Below, piece by piece: positions 25,613-33,432 of a DNA stretch of 64,000 nucleotides (position 1 is its first letter; each line of letters begins with the position of its first letter). The notes below the pieces were generated by a model, which saw nothing but the letters and a program-made list of their open reading frames with translations, did no database searches and was not told the origin of the DNA. The DNA is taken from assembly GCA_044228285.1 (NCBI GenBank), contig JBGAVD010000004.1:124001-188000 (forward strand), in the 5' to 3' direction. The DNA comes from JBBATK01 sp044228285 (GTDB taxonomy: Bacteria; Bacteroidota; Ignavibacteria; Kapaibacteriales; NICIL-2). A program made the translations under genes and the position numbers.

Positions 25613-26274
25613 CAATCATTCCACAGAAATGGGAAGAGCCAACTAGACACAATGCTCAGCACAACGGTGTAGGCTGCCATGATGCCAATGTTCTGAACAA
25701 TGTACGACCAGGGAGTTCCTGCGATGCTCATGCTTGTTGCATCCACTCCGAGGAAGAGAACAGGGAGAACCAAAGGGAAACTGAGCACGGGAAGAAGCGC
25801 TCCTTTTGCTTGTGCTCGAGCAATCATTGCAGCACTCATAGTCATGGCAACAGAAACTGCGCAAGAGGCAACGACGAGTCCCAAGAGAAAGCTCCCCCAA
25901 GATGCAACAGTGCTCAACTCGAAAATGACGATGCACAGAAAGGAAGAAAAGGCAACCATCACCAACGAAAGGAGTACGTTATACAGGAGTTTCCCAAAGA
26001 ACACCGATTGCGCATCACTCACCAGTTGCAAATACAGAATTGTTGATCGCTCTTCTTCGCTCACAAAACTCTTCGCCATTCCAACGGAAGAACTAAACAG
26101 TAAAAGCAGCCACAAGATGCCACTGAAAAGCTCTGGGCTCAGTTTTTGTCCCCCACTGGAAAACAACACCAGTACCACTCCATTCACTACGAAGAGGAGT
26201 AGGGCATACACAGACTGACGACTTCGCCATTCACTGCGTAGGTCCTTTGTAAACACTGATGCAAAACGGGGCAT
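25612..26274 (-). CDS. ccmB: Heme exporter protein CcmB (cytochrome c maturation ABC permease)
   Basis: A 220-residue six-helix inner-membrane protein, the usual CcmB length. With the ATPase CcmA and with CcmC it energises release of heme-loaded CcmE during cytochrome c maturation. The N-terminal FTKDLRSEWRSRQSVYALLL segment, the helix with FSSSVGMAKSFVSEEERSTI near residue 60, and PVLSFPLVLPVLFLG near residue 160 are characteristic. ccmA is not adjacent; the downstream neighbour is an unrelated permease overlapping by one base. A CcmC-like gene lies about 30 kb away at 55962-57029. The upstream side has the terminator of the small Lys-rich gene, so ccmB starts its own transcript. Confidence 0.9.
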   Translation of the reverse strand: MPRFASVFTKDLRSEWRSRQSVYALLLFVVNGVVLVLFSSGGQKLSPELFSGILWLLLLFSSSVGMAKSFVSEEERSTILYLQLVSDAQSVFFGKLLYNVLLSLVMVAFSSFLCIVIFELSTVASWGSFLLGLVVASCAVSVAMTMSAAMIARAQAKGALLPVLSFPLVLPVLFLGVDATSMSIAGTPWSYIVQNIGIMAAYTVVLSIVSSWLFPFLWND

Positions 26275-26303
26275 AGAGATGTAGTGGAGTTGAGGGGCTC
26301 AAA

Positions 26304-26334
26304 CAAAAAAAGCGCCATCTCAGCTGAAGGCGCT
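26304..26334 (-). terminator. Intrinsic terminator of the Lys/Ala-rich protein gene
   Basis: Minus-strand stem AGCGCC / GGCGCT with a 12-base loop that can itself pair partly (CAGCTG), followed by a run of seven T. It lies just past the stop codon at 26360. Confidence 0.8.
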
Positions 26335-26359
26335 CCAGAGGTCTGTATTCCGAACAAAC

Positions 26360-26644
26360 TTACTTTGCCTTTTCTTCTTTGACTGCTTGTCTCGCTTGCT
26401 TTAGTTCCTTCTTCGCCGCCTTGACTTCTTTGCGAGCAGCTTTCACAGTAGCTTTAGCGCTTTCCTTATTACCAGCTTTGGCTTCAGTCTTAGCCTCAGC
26501 CTTAGCATTTTTCAGATCAGCCTTCGCTTCCTTCACTTCCTTTTTCGCGTCCTTTACATCTTTCTTGGGACCGTCTGCGAGGACCAGTGTGGACATGAAA
26601 ACGACGGCGACCAGTAGGGAAACAACTTTGTGCATAGTGCTCAT
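26360..26644 (-). CDS. Small exported Lys/Ala-rich helical protein
   Basis: About 95 residues from ATG 26644 (or ATG 26635), which opens a signal peptide (MSTMHKVVSLLVAVVFMSTL then VLADG). The remaining 70 residues are made almost only of K, A, E, with some V, D, L, N, in a repeating pattern such as KKEVKEAKADLKNAKAEAK, then KAARKEVKAAKKELKQARQ. This should be one long amphipathic, strongly basic helix or coiled coil in the periplasm. No known family is recognisable; resemblance to histone-like tails is compositional. An upstream in-frame start exists at 26716 but would add 24 residues before the signal. It has its own terminator and is upstream of ccmB. Confidence 0.75.
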   Translation of the reverse strand: MSTMHKVVSLLVAVVFMSTLVLADGPKKDVKDAKKEVKEAKADLKNAKAEAKTEAKAGNKESAKATVKAARKEVKAAKKELKQARQAVKEEKAK

Positions 26645-26924
26645 TCGAATAGTGTTGATCAAGGGGCAGTAACAACCAAATATAAGAAAAAGGCCGACCC
26701 ACTCCTGCCAATTCATTGGGAATCGGCGATGAGTGGAAAACTATCTTTGTAGCAGAGCTGTTTGCCATCGCCTTTGTATCTCGACTCAGCCGAGTTACAC
26801 GAGTCTAGATCTCTTCGTTGAGTTATCTCTCGCTTCACGAGATGAAAGCCAGAGTGATTTGCGAAAGCGACTCGCGTGAGCAACAGCGTTGATTTGTATA
26901 CACATCTACCTCGTCAATTCGCAC

Positions 26925-28049
26925 ATGCTATCGCACTTACTTGTTGTTGAACTTTCGTCAGTTTTAGCCGGACCACTCGTTGGTCAGTTCCTCGCTGAAT
27001 TGGGCGCTCGGGTTATCAAGGTTGAAAATTCAGCTACACATGGAGATGGAACCCGCACATGGAAGCTTCCAACCGAAGATGAGTCTGACGACCGTTCGGC
27101 ATACTTTCTCAGCGCCAATGCTTGCAAGGAGTCGATCGCCCTGGACCTACGGAGGGAGCAGGATCTGAATCTTTGCCATGCTATGATCGCCAAAGCAGAT
27201 ATACTCATTCACAATTACAAGAGTGGTGATGCAGAGCGCTTTCACCTGCGCTATGAAGCATGTAAAAAGATGAATCCTCGCTTGATCTACGCGAACATAA
27301 GTGGCTATGGAGAAGATGATCGACGGGTGGGCTATGACGCTGTGATTCAGGCGCAAAGTGGCTTCATGGCGATCAACGGAGAACCACAGACACAACCAAC
27401 GAAACTGCCCGTGGCACTGATTGATGTCTTAGCTGCTCAACAGCTGCGCCAGGCTATCCTCCTTGCCTTACTACATCGAGAGAAGAGTGGAGAAGGATCG
27501 CATGTGCATTGTTCGCTCTTTAAGACTGCTCTTTCTGCGTTGGTGAATCAAGCTTCGAATGCGCTCAATGCTGGATTTGAACCCCGACAAAGCGGTAGCG
27601 ATCACCCAAACATCGCACCGTACGGCACCCTCTATCTGAGTTCGGACAACAAGTGGATTTTGCTAGCAGTTGGCACTGATACTCAATTCTGTTCGCTTCT
27701 GGATGTTCTTCATCTCAGCGCACAAGAGAGTTTTGCAACGAATCAACTTCGCGTGAAGCATCGTCGCGAGCTGCATGAGTTATTATCAACAGCCATAGCG
27801 CAATGGGAGGCGGCTGATTTGGAAGAAGCCTGCTTACAAAGAGCCATACCGGTAGCGATTGTTCATGGAGTGCGTGAAGCGTTTGCAATGCCAGAAGCTC
27901 AGGAAATGTTGATGCACTGCGACGGGGTGATTGGACTTCGCAGTATTGCCTTCGATGCGTCGTTCTTCGCACCGATTGCCGGTACTGCTGCGCCACATCT
28001 CAATCAAGATGAGAAGAGAATTCGTGCGGAGTTCGGCAGTGCAAGTTGA
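26925..28049 (+). CDS. CoA-transferase family III (CaiB/BaiF) protein
   Basis: About 374 residues from ATG 26925; a TTG at 26889 upstream adds 12 residues without family similarity. Class III CoA-transferases move CoA between carboxylic acids through an aspartyl-CoA thioester. MLSHLLVVELSSVLAGPLVG is the usual N-terminus, LGARVIKVEN follows, and KLPVALIDVLAAQQLRQAIL holds the expected catalytic aspartate (about residue 160). ADILIHNYKSGDAERF, NPRLIYANISGYG and HPNIAPYGTLY also fit. Alpha-methylacyl-CoA racemases share the fold, so racemase activity is the main alternative. It is a single gene facing the aminopeptidase gene, with only 31 bp between the two stops. Confidence 0.88.
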   Translation: MLSHLLVVELSSVLAGPLVGQFLAELGARVIKVENSATHGDGTRTWKLPTEDESDDRSAYFLSANACKESIALDLRREQDLNLCHAMIAKADILIHNYKSGDAERFHLRYEACKKMNPRLIYANISGYGEDDRRVGYDAVIQAQSGFMAINGEPQTQPTKLPVALIDVLAAQQLRQAILLALLHREKSGEGSHVHCSLFKTALSALVNQASNALNAGFEPRQSGSDHPNIAPYGTLYLSSDNKWILLAVGTDTQFCSLLDVLHLSAQESFATNQLRVKHRRELHELLSTAIAQWEAADLEEACLQRAIPVAIVHGVREAFAMPEAQEMLMHCDGVIGLRSIAFDASFFAPIAGTAAPHLNQDEKRIRAEFGSAS

Positions 28050-28080
28050 TGTTTGGATTAGTGCACTACTGCACGTAGTA

Positions 28081-29487
28081 CTACTTGCGAGCATCTGCCA
28101 TGAGTTTTTCAATGTCGTCGATTGTGCGAGCTAAACGAGCACTGAGATTGATTGGACCTTCTGCGCTCACCAGGATGTCATCTTCAATACGAACGCCAAT
28201 GTTCCACCATTTTGGATCACAAGGACTCCCTTTCGGGATGTAGATCCCTGGCTCTACAGTCATCACCACACCAGGCTGCAGTTTGCCAAAGCTGCCAACA
28301 TCGTGGACATCGAGTCCGAGATAATGTGAAGTGCCATGCATAAAATACTGAGACGCCTCACTCGAATCCTTGATGATTCCAAGTGCCAGCAATCCAGCCC
28401 TCACAACCGCTGTTGCTGCCCGATGAGAACTCTTGAAATCCTCGCCGACTCGGCAAGCCGCAATGCCTGCGTTCTGTGCGTCTAATACGATGTTATAGAT
28501 AGCTCTTTGATTCTCGCTAAAGTAACCGTCAATAGGGAAGGTGCGTGTGATATCGGCAGTATAGCCGTGATACTCAGCGCCACAATCGGCGAGAATGAGA
28601 TCGCCTTGACGCGTGACTTTACGATTCGACTGGTGATGCAGGATACACGAATTGTAACCACTGCCTATAATGCTCGGATAGCCCACATCTTCTGCTCCAC
28701 CCTTAGTAAAGTAGAACTGCATGACTGCCTCTAATTCGTACTCGTTCATCCCGGGTCGCGCAGCTTGCATTGTAGCCAAGTGTGCTTGCATGCTGATATC
28801 TATGGCTTTGCGAAGATGCGCGATCTCGTAACTGTCTTTGATCTCTCGCATCTTATTCAAGTCGGGCATAACTGTCTTGATGTACACGTCTGGATGCTTC
28901 GCATGAATTGCATCCTTTGCGTGTTGCTCTATCGAGACACGCTCAGTGGTCAATGGGTCAACCACGGATGAAGTGGGGAGGCCAGAAGCTAGAAAGAGTG
29001 TATCGCGACCATGAAGGAGCGTGTCTACTAAGCCTGCAAGACGGTCGTAGTCGACAACTGTGCTCATACCGAGATGCAGCCTTGCCTCTTCGAGCCCCAT
29101 GGTAACTCCTGTCCATGACTCCCTCTTTGCATCGCGAGCACGAACAAAGAAACACTCGGTGGTAACAAGCCCGTCAATAACAGCGCCACCAGGAATGAGA
29201 AGCAGTGCGGTTTTCGCTTGCGTAGACCCACTTAGATACAAGAGCTGCGAGTTCTGACGATACTCGTAGTCCACATCGTTTTGGCGGTTTCGTACGTCGG
29301 CGCTAAAGAGGACGATAAGACTCTTCTCACTATGATTCTGAACTAAGCGAGATCGACGTTCGCGGTGAACTGAGGCCGGAATAAGGTCTTTATCTTCAAT
29401 AACAAAGGGTAGCTGCACAGGCACGTTCTGACTATACAGAGAAGCTGAGCAGAGTAAAAAAACTAACCACGAGCGAAATGTAGTCAT
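28081..29487 (-). CDS. Exported Xaa-Pro aminopeptidase (M24B)
   Basis: About 468 residues from ATG 29487, chosen because MTTFRSWLVFLLCSASLYSQ is a signal peptide; the frame extends 48 codons further upstream without it. The family removes N-terminal residues preceding proline using two metal ions. All five ligand positions are visible: two Asp in ILADCGAEYHGYTADITRTF, His in MHGTSHYLGLDVHDVG, and Glu in MTVEPGIYIP and GVRIEDDILV. The N-terminal domain (RRSRLVQNHSEKSLIVLFSA) is the typical creatinase-like region. As an exported enzyme it probably trims peptides in the periplasm or outside the cell. A large hairpin lies between comF and this gene. Confidence 0.92.
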   Translation of the reverse strand: MTTFRSWLVFLLCSASLYSQNVPVQLPFVIEDKDLIPASVHRERRSRLVQNHSEKSLIVLFSADVRNRQNDVDYEYRQNSQLLYLSGSTQAKTALLLIPGGAVIDGLVTTECFFVRARDAKRESWTGVTMGLEEARLHLGMSTVVDYDRLAGLVDTLLHGRDTLFLASGLPTSSVVDPLTTERVSIEQHAKDAIHAKHPDVYIKTVMPDLNKMREIKDSYEIAHLRKAIDISMQAHLATMQAARPGMNEYELEAVMQFYFTKGGAEDVGYPSIIGSGYNSCILHHQSNRKVTRQGDLILADCGAEYHGYTADITRTFPIDGYFSENQRAIYNIVLDAQNAGIAACRVGEDFKSSHRAATAVVRAGLLALGIIKDSSEASQYFMHGTSHYLGLDVHDVGSFGKLQPGVVMTVEPGIYIPKGSPCDPKWWNIGVRIEDDILVSAEGPINLSARLARTIDDIEKLMADARK

Positions 29488-29875
29488 CGGGTTTGCGCTG
29501 TTTGTTCTCACAGATTTTGCTAATCTACGCAGACAGGACTTAGCACCAATCTTGGTCATCTGATGTGCATCGTCGTTTGCAACCAAAGCAAGATCTATCA
29601 AACTCATGATATCAGAGAGTCTTTTCATCATGGCGGCGCAAAGCGCCGCCTTAACAAAAAAGACCCTGAGTTCACTACATACAGCTGTTCTGTCCGTCTG
29701 AGCTATGAGGGAGTCGGGCTACATGCAAGAGGCCAAATCGATCTGCCAGTAGATATCTATTTGAATCTGTGCGGTCGATGGCAGGCTGCAAACAGAACGA
29801 TGCATAGCGCGAACAGATCTTGGTACATACACGATGAGCGATGGCTGTAAGGCGGAGTGGACGGATCGTGCGATT
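29488..29875. other. Intergenic stretch between comF and the aminopeptidase gene
   Basis: About 390 bp with a prominent hairpin at 29619-29664 and no convincing gene. In-frame codons upstream of the aminopeptidase start (29488-29631) are open but carry no signal or domain. A 95-codon plus-strand frame at 29563-29850 also lacks recognisable content. Confidence 0.45.
29619..29664. other. Large two-part hairpin between comF and the aminopeptidase gene
   Basis: A core stem GGCGGCGC / GCGCCGCC with an AAA loop (29632-29650) is nested in an outer match GTCTTTT / AAAAGAC (29619-29625 with 29658-29664). No T-run follows the core on either strand, so it is not a plain intrinsic terminator; it may end or stabilise the comF transcript. 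Confidence 0.55.
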
Positions 29876-30607
29876 CTATTCTGCCTTAACGAGCGTTGCG
29901 ACATCAACACGTCTTGCTCCACTTTCAAGCAGTAGTTGCGCAATACCGTTTAGAGTAGAGCCTGTAGTGAGTACGTCGTCGACGATCAGAAAGGACTCGT
30001 TGTGCACCGTACGAGCATGCGGTTTCAAGCGGAAGGCGTGTTGCATATTGTGTTGGCGGTCTTGGTTGGAGAGTCGCGTTTGCGTAGTCGTGTATCGAGC
30101 TCGTTGAACCAAGTCTGACTCAAGTGGAAGCGTGAGGCTATTCGCAATACCTTTAGCTATTGCTTCAGCTTGATTGTACCCACGTTCACGAAATCTGGCA
30201 GGATGAATAGGGACCGGGATAATAGAGTCATACTGAGGCTGACCTTGGAATTGTATATGCCAGCCAAGATCCTGGCCAAGCTCTTGAGCTAGCTGAGTAA
30301 AGCCACGGTACTTGATTGCATGTACAAGATCCAATATTCCACCGCGATCATGCCGACCGGCACTAAAGCGAGCAAAGGCTTGGGTGATACAAAAACGGTC
30401 GTCCGGGAAGTGTCGAAGTAAGTCGTTCAGGAGCTCCTCATGACCTGGCGCTGGATCAAGAGACGCAAAGCAAGGAGCACAAAGACTGCGTATGCCATGA
30501 TGCGAGGGTTGAAGGAGTTCATCGCAGAGTAGGCAGCAATTTGGCGCACAGACATCCAGGCAAGTGTTGAGGATGCCTCGGACGAGGTTTAAAAGCGATT
30601 TTTTCAT
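29876..30607 (-). CDS. comF: ComF family phosphoribosyltransferase-like protein
   Basis: A 243-residue ComF protein linked to DNA uptake in competent bacteria. The N-terminal zinc-finger-like part contains CAPNCCLLCDELL and LCAPCFASL, four CxxC-type cysteines. The C-terminal phosphoribosyltransferase domain has PVPIHPARFRERGYNQAE and the PRPP loop FLIVDDVLTTGSTLNG. The biochemical reaction of ComF is not established, so only the domain call is firm. It is divergent from the DUF971 gene with about 70 bp between start codons, and no other competence gene is in the window. Start ATG 30607 precedes a short hydrophobic, Cys-rich segment as usual for the family. Confidence 0.93.
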   Translation of the reverse strand: MKKSLLNLVRGILNTCLDVCAPNCCLLCDELLQPSHHGIRSLCAPCFASLDPAPGHEELLNDLLRHFPDDRFCITQAFARFSAGRHDRGGILDLVHAIKYRGFTQLAQELGQDLGWHIQFQGQPQYDSIIPVPIHPARFRERGYNQAEAIAKGIANSLTLPLESDLVQRARYTTTQTRLSNQDRQHNMQHAFRLKPHARTVHNESFLIVDDVLTTGSTLNGIAQLLLESGARRVDVATLVKAE

Positions 30608-30675
30608 GGGACCCTTTTTGAGCGGGATCCGGCGGAATTTGCGATGTTTGTTGTTCTTACAACTTTCGTTGAGCT

Positions 30676-31029
30676 ATGCCTTCATACATCCCTGTGTCCA
30701 TTCAGCGCCCAAAGCCGTACTTGCTTCGTCTTGTGTGGGACGACGGTACCGATTGTACCATTAGCCTCGCGCGTTTTCGAGAGGAGTGCCCTTGTGCTTT
30801 GTGCAAAGGCGAGACTATCATGGGCACAACCTACATTGTTGGTATGAAGCAGTTTAGTCCGGGGATGAACGAACTTCTCTCGTTAGTACCAGTTGGAAAT
30901 TACGGAGTACAAGCCACATGGAAAGACGGACATGACTCCGGGATTTACACATGGGAGAATCTTCGATCGATAGCGACTGGTAGTGCTTTGAGTGCTGACG
31001 ACATCGCCCGATTGGAGTCGCAAGTTTAG
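30676..31029 (+). CDS. DUF971 protein (gamma-butyrobetaine hydroxylase-like N-terminal domain)
   Basis: A 117-residue stand-alone DUF971 domain. The family shares the fold of the N-terminal domain of gamma-butyrobetaine hydroxylase and often occurs near Fe-S or Mrp genes. Marks are LRLVWDDGTDCTISLARFRE, then CPCALCKGE with the conserved cysteine cluster, and later VGNYGVQATWKDGHDSGIYT followed by WENLR. Zinc or iron binding through the cysteines is expected from the family, but the function is unknown. ATG 30676 gives the usual short N-terminus. The hutU gene follows 143 bp downstream on the same strand; a shared transcript is possible but not evident. Confidence 0.85.
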   Translation: MPSYIPVSIQRPKPYLLRLVWDDGTDCTISLARFREECPCALCKGETIMGTTYIVGMKQFSPGMNELLSLVPVGNYGVQATWKDGHDSGIYTWENLRSIATGSALSADDIARLESQV

Positions 31030-31172
31030 ATGAAGTCGATACTTCGATCGACAAGCATTCCAACCTTGTCAGTAGGTAGTCTTCATCTGTTATCATACAA
31101 AGGGAAGTTGAAAGAACGAGTCATAAGAGTTTCAATCCACACACCTCCATTAGCTATCACGAACCTACTACC

Positions 31173-32822
31173 ATGAGAACGATTCGATCACCCAGAGGAA
31201 GCGAACTGCACTGTAAGAACTGGCAGATTGAGGCTGCCTATCGCATGATTCAAAACAATCTTGATCCTGACAATGCAGAGCGTCCGCAGGATCTTGTGGT
31301 GTATGGCGGACTTGGAAAAGCAGCGCGCAATTGGGAGTGCTTTGACGCCATTCTTTCGAGTTTGCGCGAGATGGAAGAAGATGAAACTCTTCTTGTGCAA
31401 TCAGGCAAGCCTGTTGCTGTTGTGCGCACCTTAGTCGATGCACCTCGCGTGATCATTGCAAACTCCAATCTTGTTGGAAAGTGGGCTACGTGGGAAGAGT
31501 TTCGTCGACTCGATGAACTCGGCTTGATCATGTACGGGCAGATGACAGCAGGCAGTTGGATTTACATTGGTACGCAGGGCATCGTGCAGGGAACGTATGA
31601 GACCTTTGCTGAATGCGGTCGTCAGCATTTTGGTGGTAGTCTTCACGGACAGTTTGTACTGACATCAGGATTGGGTGGTATGGGCGGTGCACAACCACTC
31701 GCAGCAACGATAGCGGGAGCTGCCGTGCTTTGCGTTGAGATCAATGAGAGCCGCATTGACAAGCGAATACATGATGGATATTGTGAACGGAAATGTCACT
31801 CGCTCGACGAAGCACTAGACCTTATCCTGGCTGCGAAAGCCGCGCGCACAGCTTTGTCTGTTGGCCTTGTAGGCAACGCAGCCGAGATACTACCAGAGCT
31901 TATCCGTAGAAACATCACACCAGACGTCGTGACCGATCAGACCTCAGCTCACGACCCTTTACATGGCTACTATCCAGCTGGTATGACTATGGCAGAAGCA
32001 GACGCACTGCGTTCCAGTGATGCAGATGAGTACGTGGCTCGGAGTACTGCATCGATTGGCGTGCATGTTGAAGCAATGTTGGAATTCCAACGTAGAGGCG
32101 CGAAAGTGTTTGACTATGGCAACAACATTCGAGGCATCGCCCGAGATCAAGCACAGGTAGCGAATGCTTTTGACTTTCCGGGTTTTGTGCCAGCTTATAT
32201 TCGTCCTCAATTCTGTGACGGTCGTGGACCTTTTCGTTGGGTTGCATTGAGTGGTGATCCAGAGGATATAGCGACAACGGATCGCGCCATTATGGAGCTA
32301 TTTCCTCATAACACTGCCTTGCATCAGTGGATTGAGAACGCGCAGAAGCATATAGGTTGGCAAGGCTTACCTGCTCGCATTTGTTGGTTAGGCTATGGAG
32401 AGCGTGCATTAGCTGGAAAGCTCTTCAATGATCTCGTGCAAAGTGGGAAAGTGTCGGCACCTATTGTCATAGGACGCGACCACCTCGATTGTGGATCCGT
32501 CGCTTCACCTTTCCGTGAGACCGAAGCGATGAAAGATGGTAGTGACGCCATTGCCGATTGGGTCTACTTCAACTTTGCGCTGAACACCCTAGGTGGGGCG
32601 ACCTGGGTGTCGTTACACCACGGAGGAGGAGTAGGTATGGGGCTTTCGCTCCATGCTGGTATGGTCGTTGTTGCCGACGGTAGCGATGCTGCAGCCAAAC
32701 GTCTTGACCGAGTACTTAGCTATGATCCCTTTATGGGCATTATCCGGCACGCAGATGCTGGGTATGAAAGCGCACAGAACAACGCACGTCGCTTTGGTAT
32801 AAAGATTCCAATGATGAAGTAG
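31173..32822 (+). CDS. hutU: Urocanate hydratase
   Basis: A 549-residue enzyme, standard length. It hydrates urocanate to 4-imidazolone-5-propionate in histidine breakdown and uses tightly bound NAD+ as an electrophile. Marks are VVYGGLGKAARNWE near residue 46, VLTSGLGGMGGAQPLAATIA near residue 165, a DQTSAHDPLHGYYPAGM block near residue 255, and RDHLDCGSVASPFRETEAM near residue 430, which contains the catalytic-site cysteine region. HHGGGVGMGLSLHAGMVVVA near the end is also diagnostic. The other histidine-degradation genes (hutH, hutI, hutG) are not adjacent in this window, so this is an isolated hut gene. Confidence 0.97.
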   Translation: MRTIRSPRGSELHCKNWQIEAAYRMIQNNLDPDNAERPQDLVVYGGLGKAARNWECFDAILSSLREMEEDETLLVQSGKPVAVVRTLVDAPRVIIANSNLVGKWATWEEFRRLDELGLIMYGQMTAGSWIYIGTQGIVQGTYETFAECGRQHFGGSLHGQFVLTSGLGGMGGAQPLAATIAGAAVLCVEINESRIDKRIHDGYCERKCHSLDEALDLILAAKAARTALSVGLVGNAAEILPELIRRNITPDVVTDQTSAHDPLHGYYPAGMTMAEADALRSSDADEYVARSTASIGVHVEAMLEFQRRGAKVFDYGNNIRGIARDQAQVANAFDFPGFVPAYIRPQFCDGRGPFRWVALSGDPEDIATTDRAIMELFPHNTALHQWIENAQKHIGWQGLPARICWLGYGERALAGKLFNDLVQSGKVSAPIVIGRDHLDCGSVASPFRETEAMKDGSDAIADWVYFNFALNTLGGATWVSLHHGGGVGMGLSLHAGMVVVADGSDAAAKRLDRVLSYDPFMGIIRHADAGYESAQNNARRFGIKIPMMK

Positions 32823-33432
32823 TATTCCGTGCTTTGTGTCTGTGGCGTCAAGCGTAGACCTGCCTGAAGCGGCGTAGCGCCTCCAGTGCCAGATGAAGTG
32901 TTGTTCCAACCATCATCAGTACTCTACATGCAAGTCCTGATCGATGAGATTAGCATAGCTAGGCTACCAACAACTGTTGCGAAGCTTTGACTGAGGATGG
33001 TTGATTATGTCTGGTTGAGAGGTCAAACGACCCTGTTGCAGAGAAGTATTTACTCGGGTGAAGTACTGTGTGTAGAGTCGAATGAAAGGATCGTGAGACG
33101 AGAGCTTCTCGCTCTGAACAATAGGCCTAAAACGGCCAAAAAGGCCACCCAGGTGGGGAAAACTTTCCGGCCCTTCTCAGCCCGCAAACCCGCATAAAAT
33201 CTTGTATTATAGCCATTTTTCGCCTATTTTTGCAGCTGACAATTCAGCAGCATCCCTTCTACTCCGCTTTGTGCGAAACTCTGGTTTTAACCTCGTGGTA
33301 GTCGTTTCATTTTCTGTGACTCTTCGTGAGTTTTTAGCCTGAGGGCTACGCGATGAGTTGACTGAATTGTGCCGGAGCTTTGATCTCTGGGGAGGCACTT
33401 GAATATACTTTTTACGTATCTGCGAAAGAACT
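32823..33432. other. Long gene-free stretch upstream of gyrB
   Basis: About 610 bp without a supported gene. It holds the 3' end of hutU and the control region of gyrB. A plus-strand frame of 66 codons (32997-33197) has no recognisable content. No tRNA or riboswitch fold is apparent to me. Confidence 0.5.
33201..33232 (+). promoter_or_regulatory. Possible Bacteroidota-type promoter of gyrB
   Basis: CTTG at 33201-33204, 20 bases, then TATTTTTG at 33225-33232. The second box fits TAnnTTTG exactly and the first has one mismatch to TTTG. It would leave a leader of about 190 bases before the gyrB ATG. Confidence 0.3.

Noticed and set aside
29563..29850. A plus-strand 95-codon frame opposite the aminopeptidase 5' region.
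   Set aside because: It overlaps the hairpin and the aminopeptidase upstream region and has no recognisable content.
32997..33197. A plus-strand 66-codon frame in the gap before gyrB.
   Set aside because: No conserved features; the region is more likely the gyrB leader.
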